Below, piece by piece: positions 61,826-64,000 of a DNA stretch of 64,000 nt. The notes beneath the pieces were generated by a model, which saw nothing but the letters and a program-made list of their open reading frames with translations, made no database searches and had not been told where the DNA came from. The stretch is taken from contig JAFDDG010000001.1 in the NCBI GenBank assembly GCA_019310965.1, forward strand, positions 62,001 through 126,000, given 5' to 3'. The translations under genes were made by a program, and so were the position numbers. Every line of letters begins with the position of its first letter. The stretch's first letter is position 1. The DNA comes from Deltaproteobacteria bacterium (GTDB lineage Bacteria; Myxococcota_A; UBA9160; SMWR01).

Positions 61826-63075
61826 GATTCCGGCTCGCCGAGCAAGGGTGCCTGGTCGATGATCGTCGGCGTTCGCAACATCGGGAGACGATCTGCCAGG
61901 TGGGAGAGGGTCTCGAGCGCTGGACTGCGGAGCAGCAGCGCGGCGCTGGGGTAGCGGTAGAGGAGGCCGGCCGCAAAGCTGTCTACGCGGTGGGGGCGGT
62001 CGCCGATGCCATCCCCGTCCTGATCCCACCCGAGGTAGTCGCCCCAGTAGTTGCCGCGCCCGGACTCGCCCCAGATCTGGTCCTCGGCACCCACGTAGAA
62101 GACCTGCTCGCGATTGCCACGGATCACGTTGCCCTCAATGCGGTTGCGCCGAGTGCCGGCCCAGATCTTCAGGCCCATTTCGTTGCCCTGCACCACATTG
62201 TCCTCGATCACGTTCTCGGTACTCGAGTAGAAGAACATCCCCTGCCCGTTGCGTTCGAGCCGGTTGCGACGGATCTGCGAGCCCCGCACGTCCCGGAAAA
62301 GCAGGCCCTGTCGCCGGTTTCCGGCAGCGCGATTGTCCTCGACGATGAGATCGTGACTCTCCATCAACGCGATGCCGAGGGTGTTGTGGTTCATCACGTT
62401 GCCTCGCAGCACGTTTCGATACGAGTACATATAGTGCACGCCAAAGCGCACGTGCTCGGCCAGGTTGTCCTCGATCACGCTGTCCTCGGTAACGGAGACG
62501 TAGATGCCGTCGCGCGCGTCCCGCACCTCGTTGTCCCGCACCACGAGATGGCTGGCATTGAAGAGATGGATGCCATTGCCGCGATCGGTTACGCGAACGT
62601 CCTTGCGTCCCCAGATGCGATTCCCCTCGATGTGTACGCCATCGGTCTCGTGTACCCAGATACCGAACGCACAATCGCGCAGCGTATTGCCTTGCAGCAC
62701 GGTCCCGGTCGCCGACGGCTCCACGTAGATGCAGGCGTCGGGCGCGCCGACGTCGTCGCCGCTGCCCTGCACCACAACGCCCTCGACGCGGACACCGGGT
62801 GCGACCACGACGAGGGGCGTGCCCACGCCGCCGCCATCGATGACACTGCCCCGGCCGCGCAGGATCAGAGCCTTGTCGATGCGAACCGGGCCAGCGTAGG
62901 TACCGGGTCCGAGCTCGAGGACGTGGCCCGGCTCGGCGCGGTCGACTAGCGCCTGCAAGCTCCCCGCGCCGGTCGCGGCCCGGACGAGCGCCGCCTCCCC
63001 CGAGGCGGCCGTCGCCACTGCCGAAAGAACGCCGACGACGACGAGGGTCAAACCCTCGAGGATCTGCTGCCTCAC
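61822..63075 (-). CDS. nosD: NosD periplasmic maturation protein
   Basis: This 417-residue protein has a signal segment and a right-handed parallel beta-helix with repeated NxI/VxxN turns (for example GNRIWGRKD, DNEVRDARDGIYV, GNVMNHNTLGIAL), the layout of NosD (CASH domain). NosD assists insertion of copper into the CuZ site of nitrous oxide reductase. The start is GTG at 63075, which overlaps the nosR stop (GTGA). A mid region GNYWGDYLGWDQDGDG matches NosD C-terminal conservation. Confidence 0.93.
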   Translation of the reverse strand: MRQQILEGLTLVVVGVLSAVATAASGEAALVRAATGAGSLQALVDRAEPGHVLELGPGTYAGPVRIDKALILRGRGSVIDGGGVGTPLVVVAPGVRVEGVVVQGSGDDVGAPDACIYVEPSATGTVLQGNTLRDCAFGIWVHETDGVHIEGNRIWGRKDVRVTDRGNGIHLFNASHLVVRDNEVRDARDGIYVSVTEDSVIEDNLAEHVRFGVHYMYSYRNVLRGNVMNHNTLGIALMESHDLIVEDNRAAGNRRQGLLFRDVRGSQIRRNRLERNGQGMFFYSSTENVIEDNVVQGNEMGLKIWAGTRRNRIEGNVIRGNREQVFYVGAEDQIWGESGRGNYWGDYLGWDQDGDGIGDRPHRVDSFAAGLLYRYPSAALLLRSPALETLSHLADRLPMLRTPTIIDQAPLLGEPES

Positions 63076-64000
63076 GCGTCCGCCACGTCGATCCGGAGCC
63101 TGCTGATCTTGCGCTGATCGCGCGGCGAGAGATCGGTGCGATCCTCGAGCATGGCCAACCCGATCAGCGGCGGGCAGGTCTGCTCGTCGTTATAGGTGAC
63201 CTCGCACTCCATGCACGAGAAACACTCGCGCGGGTCGATGGTGCCGTCTTGCCGGAACGCCTTGTACTCGCAGCCACGCGTGCAGATCTCGCACGGGCTG
63301 CAGAAGGCACGACGCTTCGGGCCGAAGGGCCTGAAGCTGCTGAGAAGCGCGATGCCTCCTCCCATGGGACAAAGGTAGCGGCAGAAGGGCCTGTACATCG
63401 TGAACGAAAGGGCGAGCAGTAGGAGCCACCAGGCGATGAAACCCCACTGCCGCGTCCAGATCGGAACCAGGAAGGTCGATTTGAACGGTTCCACCTCGGC
63501 CATGCGCTCGGCCAGGATGCTGTCCCAGAGAAAGACGCCGACCAACACCGCGAGGACCACGTAGCGCAGATAGCGCAGCTTCAGGTGGATGCGGCTCGGG
63601 AGTTCATAGCGCTTGAAGCCCAGCTGTTGCGAAACCTTGAATGCAAGTTCGTTCATGGCGCCGTAGGGGCACACCCAGTGACAGAAGACGCCTCGCCCCC
63701 AGGTCAACGAGACGATCCCGATGAAGAGCCACGCGATGAAGATGAGCGGTTCGCTCAGAAACAGGTCCCAGCGCCATTCGTGGACCGCCGAGCCCACTGC
63801 GGTGAAGATTTGGGTAACCGAGGGCTGCGCGCCCATGTACACGCCCACGACGAGAAAGGCGAAGATCATGCTGGCCATGTGCAGCCGGCCGAGTCGCTTC
63901 AGGTTCACGAATGTGTACTGGCGTGCCACGAAGACGCCCGCGACGAGGAGCAGGTAGACGGCGAAGATGGCCGCGTCGATGCGCCGGTTGCGCCATGCCT
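63072..64000 (-). CDS. nosR: NosR C-terminal part, truncated by window edge
   Basis: About 309 residues of a polytopic iron-sulfur protein run off the right edge, so the N-terminal flavin-binding part of NosR is not visible. Seen are several helices, the CxxxCP pairs CHWVCPYGAMNEL and CRYLCPMGGG, and a Cys-rich tail (CSPCEICTRGC, CFSCMECEV) ligating two 4Fe-4S clusters. NosR feeds electrons to, and activates, nitrous oxide reductase. A GTG at 63929 is only an internal codon; the frame is open to the edge. NapH- or NosH-like proteins are alternatives because they share the CxxxCP pairs. Confidence 0.85.
   Translation of the reverse strand, partial: AWRNRRIDAAIFAVYLLLVAGVFVARQYTFVNLKRLGRLHMASMIFAFLVVGVYMGAQPSVTQIFTAVGSAVHEWRWDLFLSEPLIFIAWLFIGIVSLTWGRGVFCHWVCPYGAMNELAFKVSQQLGFKRYELPSRIHLKLRYLRYVVLAVLVGVFLWDSILAERMAEVEPFKSTFLVPIWTRQWGFIAWWLLLLALSFTMYRPFCRYLCPMGGGIALLSSFRPFGPKRRAFCSPCEICTRGCEYKAFRQDGTIDPRECFSCMECEVTYNDEQTCPPLIGLAMLEDRTDLSPRDQRKISRLRIDVADA

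Noticed and set aside
1-64000. tRNA, rRNA, CRISPR, phage or insertion sequence genes
   Set aside because: None were seen: no repeat-spacer array, no transposase or integrase, and no intergenic gap that reads as a tRNA cloverleaf.

Overview
This window comes from a high-GC (by eye roughly two-thirds G+C), gene-dense, Gram-negative-type chromosome. Lipoprotein signals, a Na+-translocating NADH:quinone reductase, RND-type export and periplasmic c-type cytochrome and nos functions all fit a diderm. The sodium pump, taurine use and Na+-coupled carriers suggest a marine or brackish aerobic heterotroph. I cannot name the species; a proteobacterium or a former delta-proteobacterial/Myxococcota-like lineage is my best guess. 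I saw no rRNA, tRNA, CRISPR array, insertion sequence or prophage. The only mobile-looking item is one REP/MITE-like hairpin. Genes are tightly packed, with many ATGA or TGATG stop/start overlaps.

Layout, left to right. 1-5.5 kb: a cytochrome P450 cut by the left edge, a thiolase-like/DUF35 pair, an FAD dehydrogenase and a DUF1214 protein, together looking like lipid, steroid or terpenoid catabolism. 5.7-8.9 kb: a CBS-pair protein and a large PQQ-like/HEAT/cytochrome c dehydrogenase. 9-14.9 kb: a divergon. A TetR regulator, a DapA-like aldolase, an old-yellow-enzyme homologue and the cytochrome run left. An enolase-superfamily enzyme and an NRAMP-like transporter without the usual metal motifs run right. 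15-26 kb: polyphosphate glucokinase, a beta-propeller, a second thiolase-like/DUF35 pair, a lipoprotein, assorted dehydrogenases and a hydrolase, and an unrecognised protein built from two copies of one domain.

26.1-33.3 kb: a complete Na+-NQR operon, nqrABCDEF-apbE-nqrM, including both maturation factors (the ApbE flavin transferase and the 56-residue NqrM). 33.8-45.3 kb: an RND exporter and HAD phosphatase, an amidohydrolase lipoprotein and thioesterase, a pair of acyl-CoA dehydrogenases behind a strong palindrome, a CaCA antiporter, and an MFS/ThuA pair.

45.3-54.7 kb: a taurine-dissimilation island. Tpa deaminates taurine to sulfoacetaldehyde, Xsc cleaves that to sulfite and acetyl phosphate, and AckA can turn acetyl phosphate into ATP plus acetate. 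An AgcS-type Na+ symporter may bring in substrate, a YeiH-family exporter may remove sulfite or sulfate, and an Lrp/AsnC protein lies next to them. No phosphate acetyltransferase or alanine dehydrogenase lies in the window. 54.8-59.6 kb: small unknowns, a VOC protein, an SDR and a GPH-type transporter. 59.6-64 kb: nosR(partial)-nosD-nosF-nosY-nosL, the accessory genes of nitrous oxide reductase. nosZ is not in the window and does not lie between nosR and nosD.

Na+-NQR, an AgcS symporter and possibly the CaCA antiporter suggest that a sodium gradient drives part of the transport seen here.
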